Assembly (NCBI GenBank): GCA_963648435.1
Contig: CAVJDT010000004.1
Location: 15,122 to 79,121, forward strand
Length of the DNA: 64,000 bases
DNA from: UMGS75 sp963648435
GTDB lineage: Bacteria; Bacillota_I; Bacilli_A; ML615J-28; CAG-313
Reading direction: 5' to 3'
Both the position numbers and the translations under genes were made by a program. The notes under the pieces are model-generated. The model saw only the letters and a program-made list of their open reading frames with translations. It was not told where the DNA came from and searched no databases. This document shows, one piece after another, positions 52,501 through 62,327 of this stretch. Position 1 is the stretch's first letter, and each line of letters begins with the position of its first letter.

Positions 52501-55018
52501 AGTTAATTTTTTCCATTTTCGCATATACGGTTAAATTACTATCAACAAGCGTTGTTTCATTTACTTTTATTGTATAACTACTATCTAAATACCAACCTCT
52601 AAAATAGTATCCACTAGCGCTAGGAGAGCTAAGTAAACTCATTAAGTTAGTATTTTCTTTGATTTTATTTTTGATAGTTACCTTATCTAAAATATTAATT
52701 TTAATATCATAATAGTTAATTTTAGTCATTTTCCCAAAAACATCAAAATCACTAGTTACTAAAGTATTTAAATCTGCTTTTTCCTCATAATTATTATCTA
52801 AATACCATCCTTCAAAGATATAATCATCAATACTTGGATTTACTAAGATTTGTTTTAATAATTTATCTTCAGTTATTTTATTAATAGTTTTAATTTCATC
52901 AAGAACATGAACTTTAACGATATGATACTTAATAGGTAAGCTCCTTCCATAAATAGTAATATTTGAAGTAATTAAAGTACTATCACTTAATTTAGTACTA
53001 TAACTAGAATCACTATACCAGCCATCAAAATAATAATCATCAAGGCTAGTTACACTAATTTGGGCAAGGTTAGTATTTTTAGGGTATGATGAAGTTTCAC
53101 TTTTTTCATCTATTATGATAGTTACATCATAATATGTTTCAACAAAGGTAAACTTAGCATATAAATCTAAATTACTTTCTATTTTAGTTTTTTTAGTAAA
53201 AGCATTGTTAAACTTACTATCTAAATACCAACCATTAAATAAGTAATCATCCTTGATAGGATCTGCTATTTTATTTTCTAAAAGGGTTGTTAATTCTTTA
53301 ACTGTAATACTAGTTTTTACACCATCAACGTGGGTAGTAACCGTATAATAGATTATTTTATGTAAATTACCATAAATAATATCATCTTCACTAAATTCAT
53401 AATCACTTGGAATTTCTTCAGTAAATGCTTCATCAAAATACCAACCTCTAAATTCATATCCTTCTTTTATGGTATTATATGAGGTAATAACTTCATTTAA
53501 AGTAACAGAGTTAATCCATCTATTTTCATATTTGGAATTATCAAAATAAACAGTTACATAAACATAAGGAATTTTTTCAAATTTAGCATAAATATCACAT
53601 GTATGATCAAATAAATAATCATCTGGTACGATATTTTCATATTTTTCATCAAAATACCAACCCTTAAAAATATAATCAGTTTTAATAGGATTTGTAATAG
53701 TTGTAATACTTACCTTATCTAGCCATTCATAAGTTTGCATCTTTTCATCAATATGGAAAGTTACATAATAATATGGAATTTTCTCAAACTTAGGATATAA
53801 CTCACAAGTTGTATTGATACTATAAACACTTGGTACGGCGTTTTCTAATGCTTCATCAAAATACCAACCCACAAATGTATACTTTTCTTTTGATGGAACT
53901 AGAATTGTCGTTACATCAAGGGGATCTAAGTATCTTACTGGTTTTGCATCACCTACATGAATAGTTACATAAAAATAAGGAAGTGGATCAAATTTTGGAT
54001 ATACATCACATGTATATGTAAAATTAAAATCACTAGGAATTTCTTCAGTAAACGTTTCATCGAAATACCAACCACTAAATTTATAGTCTTCTTTTACGGG
54101 TACTTCAACTGAAGTAATTGATACTTTATCTAACCATTTATATGTAACAGTATTTTCTAAATGTATAGTTACATAAAAGTAAGGAATTTCATTAAATTTA
54201 GCATAAATACTTGTATCTGTATTAAAAGTATCAGTTGATAAAACAACATGTTCAAACTTTTGATCATAATACCATCCTTCAAATGTATAATCTTCCTTTA
54301 CAGGTTTATCAAGTTTTGAAATATCCGTTACTTCTTTAATATTATATTTAGTAACATTTTCATCAATATAAACAGTTACAAATCGGTCCTTGTATATAGT
54401 ATCTAATACAGTTGCATCATTAATTACAATTCCATTTAAATAGGTAAGATGTGATTTTAATTTAATTTTATCACCAACTTGTAAGTTAGATGGATTAGTT
54501 AAATTATTAATGATAAGATCAAGGTTATCAAATGATACTTTAAAGTTTCCATTTGTCTTATCAATTATTTCCGTAATTGTATAGTTAATAATATAGTAAT
54601 CAAAGCTACTTTCATAGGCTTTTTTATTATCAATTAAAGCCTTAATTTCATCAATTTTTAATAGTTCACTACTAGTTTTTACTTCTATTTCTTTTGGTAA
54701 AATAACGACTGGTTCAACGTATTCCCACCCCGCATAAAGAGTTAAACTTGCATTTATTTTTTGATCAAAGTCAAAAGGAATTGTTAAATTTTCATCAATG
54801 TACCATCCAATAAATTTATAATCAACTTTAGTTACTTCAGCTGGTTCAATTCTTTCCCCTTTTTTAACGGTTATAACTTTATTTTCCTTATCATTATTAC
54901 CACTGAAAGTAACTTCACAACTTAAATCATTAATGTAATTTGCATCTTCTTTAATACAACTACTAATAAAGATAAAACTAAAAGCAAGGATTAAAATAAT
55001 AAATATTTGTTTACGCAT
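49508..55018 (-). CDS. Giant repeat lipoprotein: about 18 Listeria-Bacteroides repeats plus BspA-like LRR tail
   Basis: An 1836-residue exported lipoprotein. Signal peptide with lipobox ISSC, anchor C21. Most of the protein is about 18 repeats of roughly 65-75 residues, each with a GWY-type core (YKFIGWYIDENL, YTFEGWYYDQKF, YKFSGWYFDETF and so on), the Flg_new/InlB B-repeat type that forms small beta domains. The C-terminal 260 residues are BspA-like LRR_5 repeats (AFYNKNITSISLSKHITSI, CFSGCTRLVTLNLPTSL). Proteins of this build act in adhesion or surface presentation. Its ATG overlaps the upstream gene by 8 bases. Confidence 0.9.
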   Translation of the reverse strand: MRKQIFIILILAFSFIFISSCIKEDANYINDLSCEVTFSGNNDKENKVITVKKGERIEPAEVTKVDYKFIGWYIDENLTIPFDFDQKINASLTLYAGWEYVEPVVILPKEIEVKTSSELLKIDEIKALIDNKKAYESSFDYYIINYTITEIIDKTNGNFKVSFDNLDLIINNLTNPSNLQVGDKIKLKSHLTYLNGIVINDATVLDTIYKDRFVTVYIDENVTKYNIKEVTDISKLDKPVKEDYTFEGWYYDQKFEHVVLSTDTFNTDTSIYAKFNEIPYFYVTIHLENTVTYKWLDKVSITSVEVPVKEDYKFSGWYFDETFTEEIPSDFNFTYTCDVYPKFDPLPYFYVTIHVGDAKPVRYLDPLDVTTILVPSKEKYTFVGWYFDEALENAVPSVYSINTTCELYPKFEKIPYYYVTFHIDEKMQTYEWLDKVSITTITNPIKTDYIFKGWYFDEKYENIVPDDYLFDHTCDIYAKFEKIPYVYVTVYFDNSKYENRWINSVTLNEVITSYNTIKEGYEFRGWYFDEAFTEEIPSDYEFSEDDIIYGNLHKIIYYTVTTHVDGVKTSITVKELTTLLENKIADPIKDDYLFNGWYLDSKFNNAFTKKTKIESNLDLYAKFTFVETYYDVTIIIDEKSETSSYPKNTNLAQISVTSLDDYYFDGWYSDSSYSTKLSDSTLITSNITIYGRSLPIKYHIVKVHVLDEIKTINKITEDKLLKQILVNPSIDDYIFEGWYLDNNYEEKADLNTLVTSDFDVFGKMTKINYYDIKINILDKVTIKNKIKENTNLMSLLSSPSASGYYFRGWYLDSSYTIKVNETTLVDSNLTVYAKMEKINYYTLKTIILDKEKTYENIEEGTLISKVITNPVVTDYIFEGWFKDETFKESFKTTTSMTSDLVLYAKMTKINYYKVLVNYLDENNKIVDTLEKSKVKEATILSSIIKTPSFSDYYFEGFFDESNNSLDLTKTSVNSDLTIYGKLRTIPYFDVTIYVDGIVYKTINVKDQTSVSSLDTPIKAADRYGTYTFNTWYLDENFKNKASTTLKITKDLNLYASFKVKRNYYIKQIVGSKEILTTLTDANNTVSKLNIPSTYSDDLYQYVFKYWSLEESGSSELKNSDSFSETDVTVYAIFDKTPYYTVSINTLDVSSTQKVLKGTLIKALKTPVCDGYSFSGWFSDSSFKIKLDLSMKIESDLEIFAKMNKQINVTSVINNESTITSILTEDDISKIRVPDLYDYKFMGWYFDSEFKNAIPSDYIFMDSITIYAKLEAVPYYTVKVYNDTTTSYASSKYNSLVVREDTLITDVIKKLDMPSVKGYDFEGWYLDKAFKVKALNQTVDKDLEIYANFTPCTDTKYVVRYYLQTDTSYKLINTITFIGTTGSIVTPDTTDVYNTIQNKEYYEPVSNSGTIRGDGGTIIEIRFNKRKYAVKYYINDTICYESDPVTWGEEIELLSNKSFTDLVGEAFISGWYKNKELTEEVDYTVMLPGGINIYGDVELIYKGTPGLIYTLNENKDGYLVTDYEGNEKEVVVANGYNGLPVIGIDSGAFYNKNITSISLSKHITSISSFAFKDCKMLENIELSDNITSIGNMCFSGCTRLVTLNLPTSLIDLGYDVFKDCLSLSNLNLSNNPNFKVIDNVLYSSDQTNLIYYASKKTETTLNINKNVNKIWSNAFSGNNYLKEIITNESLKLVSSSSISSCNALEKVVISSSVTSLGLSFIDNCLSLKMIEVNDNNQYYSSVDGVLYNKNKTILYLYPSNKEDSSFTILDSVKSIEYKAFQYNEHIESIILTENIKKIANKGFYQCLNLIIECNYVSAPVRWNVEWYEGVKEVKKGN

Positions 55019-57752
55019 TTTTAGTCACTTCCTTTTTCTTGATTAAAGTTATAATTAAAGAAATTATAACACCTATTAAATAACTAATGATATTAATTAA
55101 CATATCATATTTTTCATATCTAACTAAACTTACATTCATTCTAATAATATTCATAAGGATAATTACAATTAAAATTATACTAATAATTATTAGATAATTT
55201 AGTAATTTACTAAATTTTAATGGTTTATGATTGATAATTATAATTGTTATAATTCCACATAATAATAAACAAAGAATTTGACTAATAATTCTAACAATAA
55301 AATTACCATAACCATATCTTTCAAGTTTTACACTTACACTATGATTAAAGGTTTCAATATTAAGGGTTTGAACATAACTTACCGTATTATCATCATTATC
55401 ATCAATGATAAAGGAAACATAAGTTTTACCGGCTTTTCTAATAACTAAATAATCATCTTCAAGACCAATAATGGAATCATCACCAATAATGATATCAACA
55501 TTACTGTAAGTTGCCCGCCAGTCCACTAAATAACCAAATTGATATTTATCATCTACATATAATTTTTTATTTACTAAACTTACATACATAAATTCAGGCA
55601 TAACATTTGCAATAGTTACTGTATATTCAATTACTAGTTCTGAATTTGCATATGGATAAATAGTAACTTTGGTAGTTCCACTTTTTAAGCAGGTAAATGT
55701 ATACTTATTACTACTTTTATCGACACTTAAAATTTCAGGTTTTTCTATTTTTACTTCATGGTATTTACCAAAAGGATGATTTAATGGGGTAAATGATACA
55801 TCAACAGTAAAGGTATCACCAACATATAAAAGTTTTTCATTTAAATTAATTTCATTATCATTCATTTTAACATTTGCTTTAAAAGTATTTAAAGCATCAT
55901 ATAAACTATGTTCTTTCACACATTCAACTTCAAATGAAGCATCTTTATAAGTTATACCATCACTTGCATGAATATTAATAGTTGTTTTACCATAACTCTT
56001 ACCTAAGAATAATCCATCATCACTTATGGATATTACATCTTCATTACTTGAACTATATGTAAATTCAACCCCTAATAAACTAGTTGTTGCATTAACTTTT
56101 GCAACTTGGCCTTTTTCAATTAATGAAGTTAAAGTATATGCAAAATCAACATCCTTTTCATTTATAATTTTAAAACTATATTCTTGATTAATAATTTCAT
56201 TATCTGGAATTATAATATATAAACTTGCATTCCCAATATTAATAAATTCAAGTTTAATATTTAATCTATTTTCCACCTTTTTAGTTGTTACTTTTAATTT
56301 ACTTTCATCACTTGATTTAACAATGATACTTCCCATATTTAAAGAAAAATTAGGGAAAAGATCAAATTCAAGGGTTTTAGTACTATTTACTTTAATAATA
56401 TTATCCTCATAATCAACAATATCTAAATTATTTAGTAATGTTATATTTTCAATTTTTTGATATAATTCACTATTACCATCTACTTTTACTTTAAAGTTTA
56501 AAATACAATCAGGATTATGTTCATAAGTTATAGTAACAGTGCATTCACCTTTATTTAAGGCTTTTAAATAACCATCTTCTACTTTTACAATATTATCATT
56601 ACTAAATGAAAACTTTAAATATTTATTAATTTCATAGTCTCTAGAAAATACTCTAATTTTCTTAATTTCACCTACATTTAAACATAAATATTTATCATCA
56701 TCAATTTCCTTAAATTCACTAGTTGATGGTGATACTAAAGTAAAGAAACTTCTAGGATTAATTGGTAAAATACTAAAGCTTAATTTTTCCACAATATTCT
56801 TATTAAACTTAGAACTAGCAAATACTTCTAAATTACCTTCTTCTAAACAACTAAAAGTAATAGAAGTATCAGTATAACTAATTACTTTTATTAATGAATC
56901 ATCATTAAAGCTAAATTCAACTTGTCCTGTTCCTTTGCCATTTCCACTGGCATTTAAAGTAACAGTATAACCTTCATGAACACTTGATGATAAAAACTGT
57001 TTTAAAGTATAATTAATATCACCTGATGTAACACGGTCTAAAAATGAAACTGAAGTTGTTTCTTCAGAATCATAACTTCCAACAACCTTGATCTCTAAGG
57101 TTTTATTAACACTACTATCAACCATACTTTCAAGGGTAATAATTGTAGTACCAATAGATGTTGCATATAAATAATTATCCACAAAATAAGCAACATTAGG
57201 ATTACTTGATGTAAGTTTAATTTCCCCTAGACTTACTAGACCATAAGCATAATAATCAATAGGAATAATTGCCCCTATACTATATATTTGTTTACTACTA
57301 GTTAAATTATTACTAAACTTAAGTTCATTATTACTTCTTATAACCATCACCTTAATGGTTTTAGTTACATCATTATTATCATTTGATATTAATTTAACGG
57401 TAGATGTACCTTCTTTTAAGCCTTTAAATCTACCTTTATAATCGATGGAAACAGAGTTAGAATTACTATTTTGATAAGTTATTGACTTTTGATAATATGA
57501 TAAATTATCAGGATAAAAAGTAATTGAAGGGGTGAATTCTTCATCTATTTTAATTACATAATAATCATTATAATAATTATCACTTTTTTCAATAACAAAG
57601 TCCTCAACTTTTAAAGTGTCAATAATTTCATAACTATCATCTAAACTACTTGCAATCTTATTATAAACAAATGGACCAATCAAGCATAATATTAAAAGTA
57701 ATGCAATAATAATTATTTTTTCATTATTTTTATAAGTTTTTGAAGGCATCAT
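55011..57752 (-). CDS. Large membrane protein with bacterial Ig-like (Big_2) repeats
   Basis: A 913-residue protein with an N-terminal signal anchor (about 12-33, IIIIALLLILCLIGPFVY), a large extracellular region, and at least three C-terminal transmembrane helices (about 800-905). The exterior carries several Big_2-like Ig repeats: SVSIDYKGRFKGLKEGTSTV, VEDGYLKALNKGECTVTI, ISISDDGLFLGKSYGKTTI and similar. The multi-span C-terminus is unusual for such proteins and may make it a membrane platform for partner surface proteins. It overlaps both neighbouring genes by a few bases, so the block is an operon. Confidence 0.8.
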   Translation of the reverse strand: MMPSKTYKNNEKIIIIALLLILCLIGPFVYNKIASSLDDSYEIIDTLKVEDFVIEKSDNYYNDYYVIKIDEEFTPSITFYPDNLSYYQKSITYQNSNSNSVSIDYKGRFKGLKEGTSTVKLISNDNNDVTKTIKVMVIRSNNELKFSNNLTSSKQIYSIGAIIPIDYYAYGLVSLGEIKLTSSNPNVAYFVDNYLYATSIGTTIITLESMVDSSVNKTLEIKVVGSYDSEETTSVSFLDRVTSGDINYTLKQFLSSSVHEGYTVTLNASGNGKGTGQVEFSFNDDSLIKVISYTDTSITFSCLEEGNLEVFASSKFNKNIVEKLSFSILPINPRSFFTLVSPSTSEFKEIDDDKYLCLNVGEIKKIRVFSRDYEINKYLKFSFSNDNIVKVEDGYLKALNKGECTVTITYEHNPDCILNFKVKVDGNSELYQKIENITLLNNLDIVDYEDNIIKVNSTKTLEFDLFPNFSLNMGSIIVKSSDESKLKVTTKKVENRLNIKLEFINIGNASLYIIIPDNEIINQEYSFKIINEKDVDFAYTLTSLIEKGQVAKVNATTSLLGVEFTYSSSNEDVISISDDGLFLGKSYGKTTINIHASDGITYKDASFEVECVKEHSLYDALNTFKANVKMNDNEINLNEKLLYVGDTFTVDVSFTPLNHPFGKYHEVKIEKPEILSVDKSSNKYTFTCLKSGTTKVTIYPYANSELVIEYTVTIANVMPEFMYVSLVNKKLYVDDKYQFGYLVDWRATYSNVDIIIGDDSIIGLEDDYLVIRKAGKTYVSFIIDDNDDNTVSYVQTLNIETFNHSVSVKLERYGYGNFIVRIISQILCLLLCGIITIIIINHKPLKFSKLLNYLIIISIILIVIILMNIIRMNVSLVRYEKYDMLINIISYLIGVIISLIITLIKKKEVTKNA

Positions 57753-58113
57753 AGTTCTCCTTTAAATTATTTATAATTTGAAATACAAAATCACTATCTA
57801 CACTAGATAATAAGAAATTAACAATTAGAAAACAAATAGAAACAAAAATACTAACTATTATTAATATTACTTTATGTTTACTAAATAAATAAAATAAGAT
57901 AAAATATAAGATGAAAAAGCAAAAAATTAAAAGAAATGGTAATTTAAATCCTATTTCATCTAATTGTGTAACAACAATTGTGGCTATTTCATTATCAGTA
58001 AATAAGCCTGTAATAAAAACAATATTCTTAAAAATAATAAAGAGAATTAATGATAGTAATAAAGTTATGGAAAAGCTATATAGTAAACTATAAAGTAGTT
58101 TTTTTATATTCAT
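57730..58113 (-). CDS. Small three-helix membrane protein of the surface locus
   Basis: A 127-residue protein I do not recognise. Hydrophobic segments lie at about 7-35, 58-77 and 79-104. The loop between the first two is acidic and the C-terminus (SSVDSDFVFQIINNLKENYD) is polar. It overlaps the start of the Ig-like membrane protein by 23 bases and the two are probably co-translated. The lipoprotein upstream is 81 bases away. Confidence 0.7.
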   Translation of the reverse strand: MNIKKLLYSLLYSFSITLLLSLILFIIFKNIVFITGLFTDNEIATIVVTQLDEIGFKLPFLLIFCFFILYFILFYLFSKHKVILIIVSIFVSICFLIVNFLLSSVDSDFVFQIINNLKENYDAFKNL

Positions 58114-58137
58114 ATTTATTTTCCTTTCTTTTTAAAT

Positions 58138-58163
58138 AATGGCACCTCAAAAGAGATGCCATT
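58138..58163 (-). terminator. Hairpin after the 637-aa lipoprotein gene
   Basis: AATGGCA-C-CTC and GAG-A-TGCCATT pair around AAAA; the tract after it is only weakly U-rich, so it may attenuate rather than fully stop transcription. Confidence 0.4.
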
Positions 58164-58194
58164 AAAATTTGATAAATAAGGTTAAAAATATTTA

Positions 58195-60108
58195 TTATTC
58201 TTCGGTTGACGCAGCAACTTCCATACTATCAGTTTCTACAGCAATACCACCACAAACATTGCCATCTGTACCGTATGCTACAATACTAATAATAGAGATT
58301 CCAGATGCTGTTGCGTATCCATTATCACTATTTGGAATAACAATATACTTATTATCATAGGTAGCAATATCCCATGAGCCGCTCACTAGTGTACCTTGTT
58401 CAGTTGACACTGTATATGTTTCAATGTATTTTTTTCCATCTTTTTTAAGAAGTATTGGTGACCACCCTAGGGAACCTAGATAATTTTCAATACTTGCTGT
58501 CCATGTGTAGTTATTACCTGTGGAAGAATTTTTTGTTACTTTTCCAAATGCTTTTAATAAGCTATTTGCTGTTGAAATATTACTACCATCAACTTTTATT
58601 GTTGCAAAAGTAGAGTTAGCTGAATTTAAACCAGGGGTTCCATCTTCACTATGCTTTGTTGATGCACCTGTTAGTGAAATAACATAGTATGCAATATCAT
58701 CTGTTTTTCCTTCGCCTTTAGTTAAAGCAAATACAATATCCGCGTCAGCTTCAGCTTTTGATAGGTTAATTGCAAAATTATAAGTTAATGTACTCATATC
58801 TTTAATATCTACTGCTGCCATTGTTTTATAGTTATCTGCAGTAAATTGTGATAGTACATTCTTACCTATAAATTCATTTCCTGCAATAACACCTTTTGCA
58901 GAATCAAACATATAATAATGGCTAAATACTGTATTCATATCAATAGTTGGAAAATTATATGCACAAAGCAAACTAGATAGTCCTGCTGCGGAATCATTTA
59001 CGGTTGCTCTATATATATTTTCTTCTTTATCACCGAGTGAAATTAATTGACCAAAATTTTTAGTATTTTCATCCACTACATAATACGCTGCAAAACAACT
59101 TTCACTAGGTATTAAATAGTTTGCATTAGGATTAATTAAACCTACATGAGCTGCAATATATTCGCCATAGTTTTTGCAGTTTAGAACATACCATACTGAG
59201 TTTTTATGATCATTTTTATAAGTTTTTTTGCTCTGACCAGTATACGCAGTACCACCTGTGAACACAGCACCATAAGTTCCTAAATTTGTAAATGATGCAT
59301 AATTATTACAATTCTTTAATACCGCAATATTTTTATCATAAGCAGCATCAACCTCAATTTGACCAAAAATAGAAGCATTTGAAGTCTTAAAATCAATCTT
59401 GCCAAATGTATTAATATTTTCAAAGGTTACTTCACCATGTAAATACTCAAATATAGCTCCTCTTTTTCTGTAAATAAATGTTTCGCCCCCAGCAGTAGCA
59501 AAGTAGAAATTAACATTTTTAATAGTTGAATCTTCTAAAACATAGCCTAAGACACCATTTACATTTCTCAAAGCATAACCTTGTCCATTTATTTCTACAT
59601 TTTTTGTTACACATGATTCAGCTGTACGATCTTTAAGTTTCTTGTCAAAATCAATATCATTAACAATTGTATAATAAGTCTTTGTTGATGTATCATTTTT
59701 TAATGCAATATAGAATTGTTCAACAGTTGAAATTTGATAAGGGGAAGCAGCTGTACCATCACCATTTGCAAATTGTTTATCTACAACAGTGTATTGGAAA
59801 GAAGCACTTAAGCCATTTTTACATGTAAGTTTTACTGTAAATGTACCTGCGGTAGTCGTACTTGGATCATTAATTGATGTCCAGTTAGAAATTTGTTCTT
59901 CGATGGTTGAAGATACATCACCATATTTATAAGTTGTAGAATCTACTTTTATTTCTAATCCTTCCCAAGAAAATTTTTCATTTAAAATATAAGTAGTTTT
60001 TGGATAACTAGTAATTTCAAAGCTAGTAGTTGTTGAGCTACTATCAACACAACTAGCAAGTGCAAATATAGTTATTGCCATTAAAAATAAATTTAAAATC
60101 TTTTTCAT
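58195..60108 (-). CDS. Exported lipoprotein of the prepilin locus
   Basis: A 637-residue lipoprotein: signal peptide with lipobox LASC, anchor C20. An Ig-like segment follows (TYILNEKFSWEGLEIKV to GTFTVKLTCKNG, Big_3-type). The next part is GLUG-like (ASPYQISTVEQFYIAL, IDFDKKL, INGQGYALRNVNG), suggesting a beta-helix. The remainder is Ser/Thr/Asn-rich. I start at ATG 60108, five bases after GGAGG; a start 12 bases earlier overlaps that site. It follows the 717-residue prepilin-like gene by 36 bases and is probably co-transcribed. Confidence 0.78.
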   Translation of the reverse strand: MKKILNLFLMAITIFALASCVDSSSTTTSFEITSYPKTTYILNEKFSWEGLEIKVDSTTYKYGDVSSTIEEQISNWTSINDPSTTTAGTFTVKLTCKNGLSASFQYTVVDKQFANGDGTAASPYQISTVEQFYIALKNDTSTKTYYTIVNDIDFDKKLKDRTAESCVTKNVEINGQGYALRNVNGVLGYVLEDSTIKNVNFYFATAGGETFIYRKRGAIFEYLHGEVTFENINTFGKIDFKTSNASIFGQIEVDAAYDKNIAVLKNCNNYASFTNLGTYGAVFTGGTAYTGQSKKTYKNDHKNSVWYVLNCKNYGEYIAAHVGLINPNANYLIPSESCFAAYYVVDENTKNFGQLISLGDKEENIYRATVNDSAAGLSSLLCAYNFPTIDMNTVFSHYYMFDSAKGVIAGNEFIGKNVLSQFTADNYKTMAAVDIKDMSTLTYNFAINLSKAEADADIVFALTKGEGKTDDIAYYVISLTGASTKHSEDGTPGLNSANSTFATIKVDGSNISTANSLLKAFGKVTKNSSTGNNYTWTASIENYLGSLGWSPILLKKDGKKYIETYTVSTEQGTLVSGSWDIATYDNKYIVIPNSDNGYATASGISIISIVAYGTDGNVCGGIAVETDSMEVAASTEE

Positions 60109-60144
60109 AATTTCCTCCATAATTTTATATATAATATCAACAAA

Positions 60145-62298
60145 TTATCTAAAGTATCTTTCAAATAATACTTGATCATTGTTGCTATTATCAGTAATTG
60201 TAATTTTTGTAATCTCTATTTGATTACAATTTTGTGATTCTTTTTCTTCGACATTAGCTTTATAAGTATTAATACCAGTAACACTATAGGTAAATCCATC
60301 GTAAATATTACCTGTTAGTGTAACAGTACTTGCAGAATCAGAATCAACACAATAGAATTTTTTCCCTGATTGAACACGCATTGTTTGTTCTTCTAGCCAT
60401 TTTGAATTCACGTATTCATAATAAACATACTTGTATTCTACTTTTACAGTAACATTACTAAAGTTAACAAATTTATTTGCGGTATAAGGAACGTTTACAG
60501 TAATTTTAGCCTCAGTATTACCATCCATAGTATAAACATCATTTCCTGTTGCATCATCAACTTTTTTTAATTGATCAACACCATAAAGTACATCAGTAAT
60601 ATAACCAACATTATCTAATTTATAACCAACGTTATTAGCATTAATCATAACACCTGAGAATTTAACAGAGTAAGGAGATACAACTGAACTCATAGATATT
60701 TTACCATTAATTTTTCCACCAGATATAAAGTCAGAGAAATTAACATCTTTAACTTCAACTGTAGGTATTAAGTAAGTAGAAAGTAGTACAGTTTCTGTAT
60801 ATTTTTTCATTTCATCATATGTAGTTGATGTTTCATTAGAAATAATTTTAGAAGGTGTTAAATTTTTTAACTGATTTTCAGTAATTTCTACATATACTGG
60901 ACTGCTATTCCCACTTTCGTCAGCAGTAGTAACTTTATAAGTTAGTAATTTATATTTTTTTGTAGTATCATCATTTGTAGCACCTTCTGTTGTATTTTCA
61001 TCACCTGTGATTTCACTCCATTTAACTACTTTACCAGTATTATCATAAATTTTATATGGTTCCCAATTATTACTAGAAGCGTTTGAATCATATATCCACA
61101 AAACCCCTTCTAGATCTGGTGTTGTACTTCCTGTATCAACCAATAATTGTTTAGTTGCATCAATAACAAATACCGTACCAGTAACAAATCTATAAGCACG
61201 TTTTGCATAATTTAAAGTATAAGGTAATGAGTTATATGTGATAAGATTTAATGAAGCAAGATTACCAACTTCTACATTTCCCTTAGGATGACCTAAATTT
61301 TCAGTAGATGCTAAGTTACTTGCGACTATTAAAATTTGACCTTCAATAAGTGTTTTAAAACTACTACCGACATCAGTTACAGTTGAAGGAATCAAAATAG
61401 GGGATTCAACAATAACAGCAACATTGGCAAAACTATCGCCTAGTGCTAACTTACCAGTACCAGCTTCATCGATAACACCATGTTCAAATGATAAAGCCTC
61501 ACTAGTATTGAATTCTTCTGGCGTGCTAATATCTGTACCACCTGTAAAACCTGCTACAGGACTAGTACTAGCCTCAGTCCATTTATCTAATATTTTATTG
61601 CTGAAAATTCCATCTTCAGTATAATAAACCGAACGTTCAACGCTAAATGATTCTGCATAACTTTGGATTGTAGATTTTAGATTTGAACTTTTATTTAAAA
61701 GTTTCATACTACCAAGTTCATCAATGGCTTTTTTAAAATTACTATCCATTTGGTTAAGAACTTTTATATAATAATCTCTATTAACTTCAGTCGTTGCATT
61801 TCCTGAAACTTCTTTTTTTGCATTAGTATATAAATTATTAACAGTATCAATAACATTTTTAATCGCATTAGGGGTTTGATCAATATAGAACCAGTTAGGA
61901 TGGGATTCAGATAAGCATTCAATTCTAGATCTTCCATCGTTACCTGATGCGGAAGGGGCGAGAATTGCATCTTTGATATTTACATATTTAATTGTATTAT
62001 GTTCTGTATCATACCAATAAGCATATTCATCAAGTTCAGAAACAAGATCATATCCACTTTTTCCTACTAATTCAATGATTTCATCAGGCATTAAGAATTC
62101 TTTATCATTAAGTAAAACTTCACCCACGATTAAAGAAGTCATATTTCTAGCATTTTGTTCACCTTTAGAAACTTTAGCTTTTTTAATATAGCTAGAAAGG
62201 GAAGGAATTAAGACAGCCGCCAAGATACCGATAATAACAATAACAATAATTAACTCGGTAAGTGTAAAACCTTTTTTATTTTTTAATTTTTCATTCAT
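60145..62298 (-). CDS. Very large prepilin-like protein, 717 aa
   Basis: The N-terminus is a class III (type IV pilin) leader: a short basic peptide ending in G10, F11 at +1, then TLTE with E15 at +5, and a 20-residue hydrophobic helix ending SLSSYIKKAK. Prepilin peptidase would cut at G10/F11. The 670-residue remainder is far longer than normal pilins (150-200) and is rich in Ser, Thr, Asn and Val with no domain I recognise. The first 40 codons are nearly identical to the next prepilin gene. No assembly ATPase or prepilin peptidase lies in the window. Confidence 0.82.
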   Translation of the reverse strand: MNEKLKNKKGFTLTELIIVIVIIGILAAVLIPSLSSYIKKAKVSKGEQNARNMTSLIVGEVLLNDKEFLMPDEIIELVGKSGYDLVSELDEYAYWYDTEHNTIKYVNIKDAILAPSASGNDGRSRIECLSESHPNWFYIDQTPNAIKNVIDTVNNLYTNAKKEVSGNATTEVNRDYYIKVLNQMDSNFKKAIDELGSMKLLNKSSNLKSTIQSYAESFSVERSVYYTEDGIFSNKILDKWTEASTSPVAGFTGGTDISTPEEFNTSEALSFEHGVIDEAGTGKLALGDSFANVAVIVESPILIPSTVTDVGSSFKTLIEGQILIVASNLASTENLGHPKGNVEVGNLASLNLITYNSLPYTLNYAKRAYRFVTGTVFVIDATKQLLVDTGSTTPDLEGVLWIYDSNASSNNWEPYKIYDNTGKVVKWSEITGDENTTEGATNDDTTKKYKLLTYKVTTADESGNSSPVYVEITENQLKNLTPSKIISNETSTTYDEMKKYTETVLLSTYLIPTVEVKDVNFSDFISGGKINGKISMSSVVSPYSVKFSGVMINANNVGYKLDNVGYITDVLYGVDQLKKVDDATGNDVYTMDGNTEAKITVNVPYTANKFVNFSNVTVKVEYKYVYYEYVNSKWLEEQTMRVQSGKKFYCVDSDSASTVTLTGNIYDGFTYSVTGINTYKANVEEKESQNCNQIEITKITITDNSNNDQVLFERYFR

Positions 62299-62327
62299 TT
62301 TGTCACCTCAATTCTTACACAATATTT

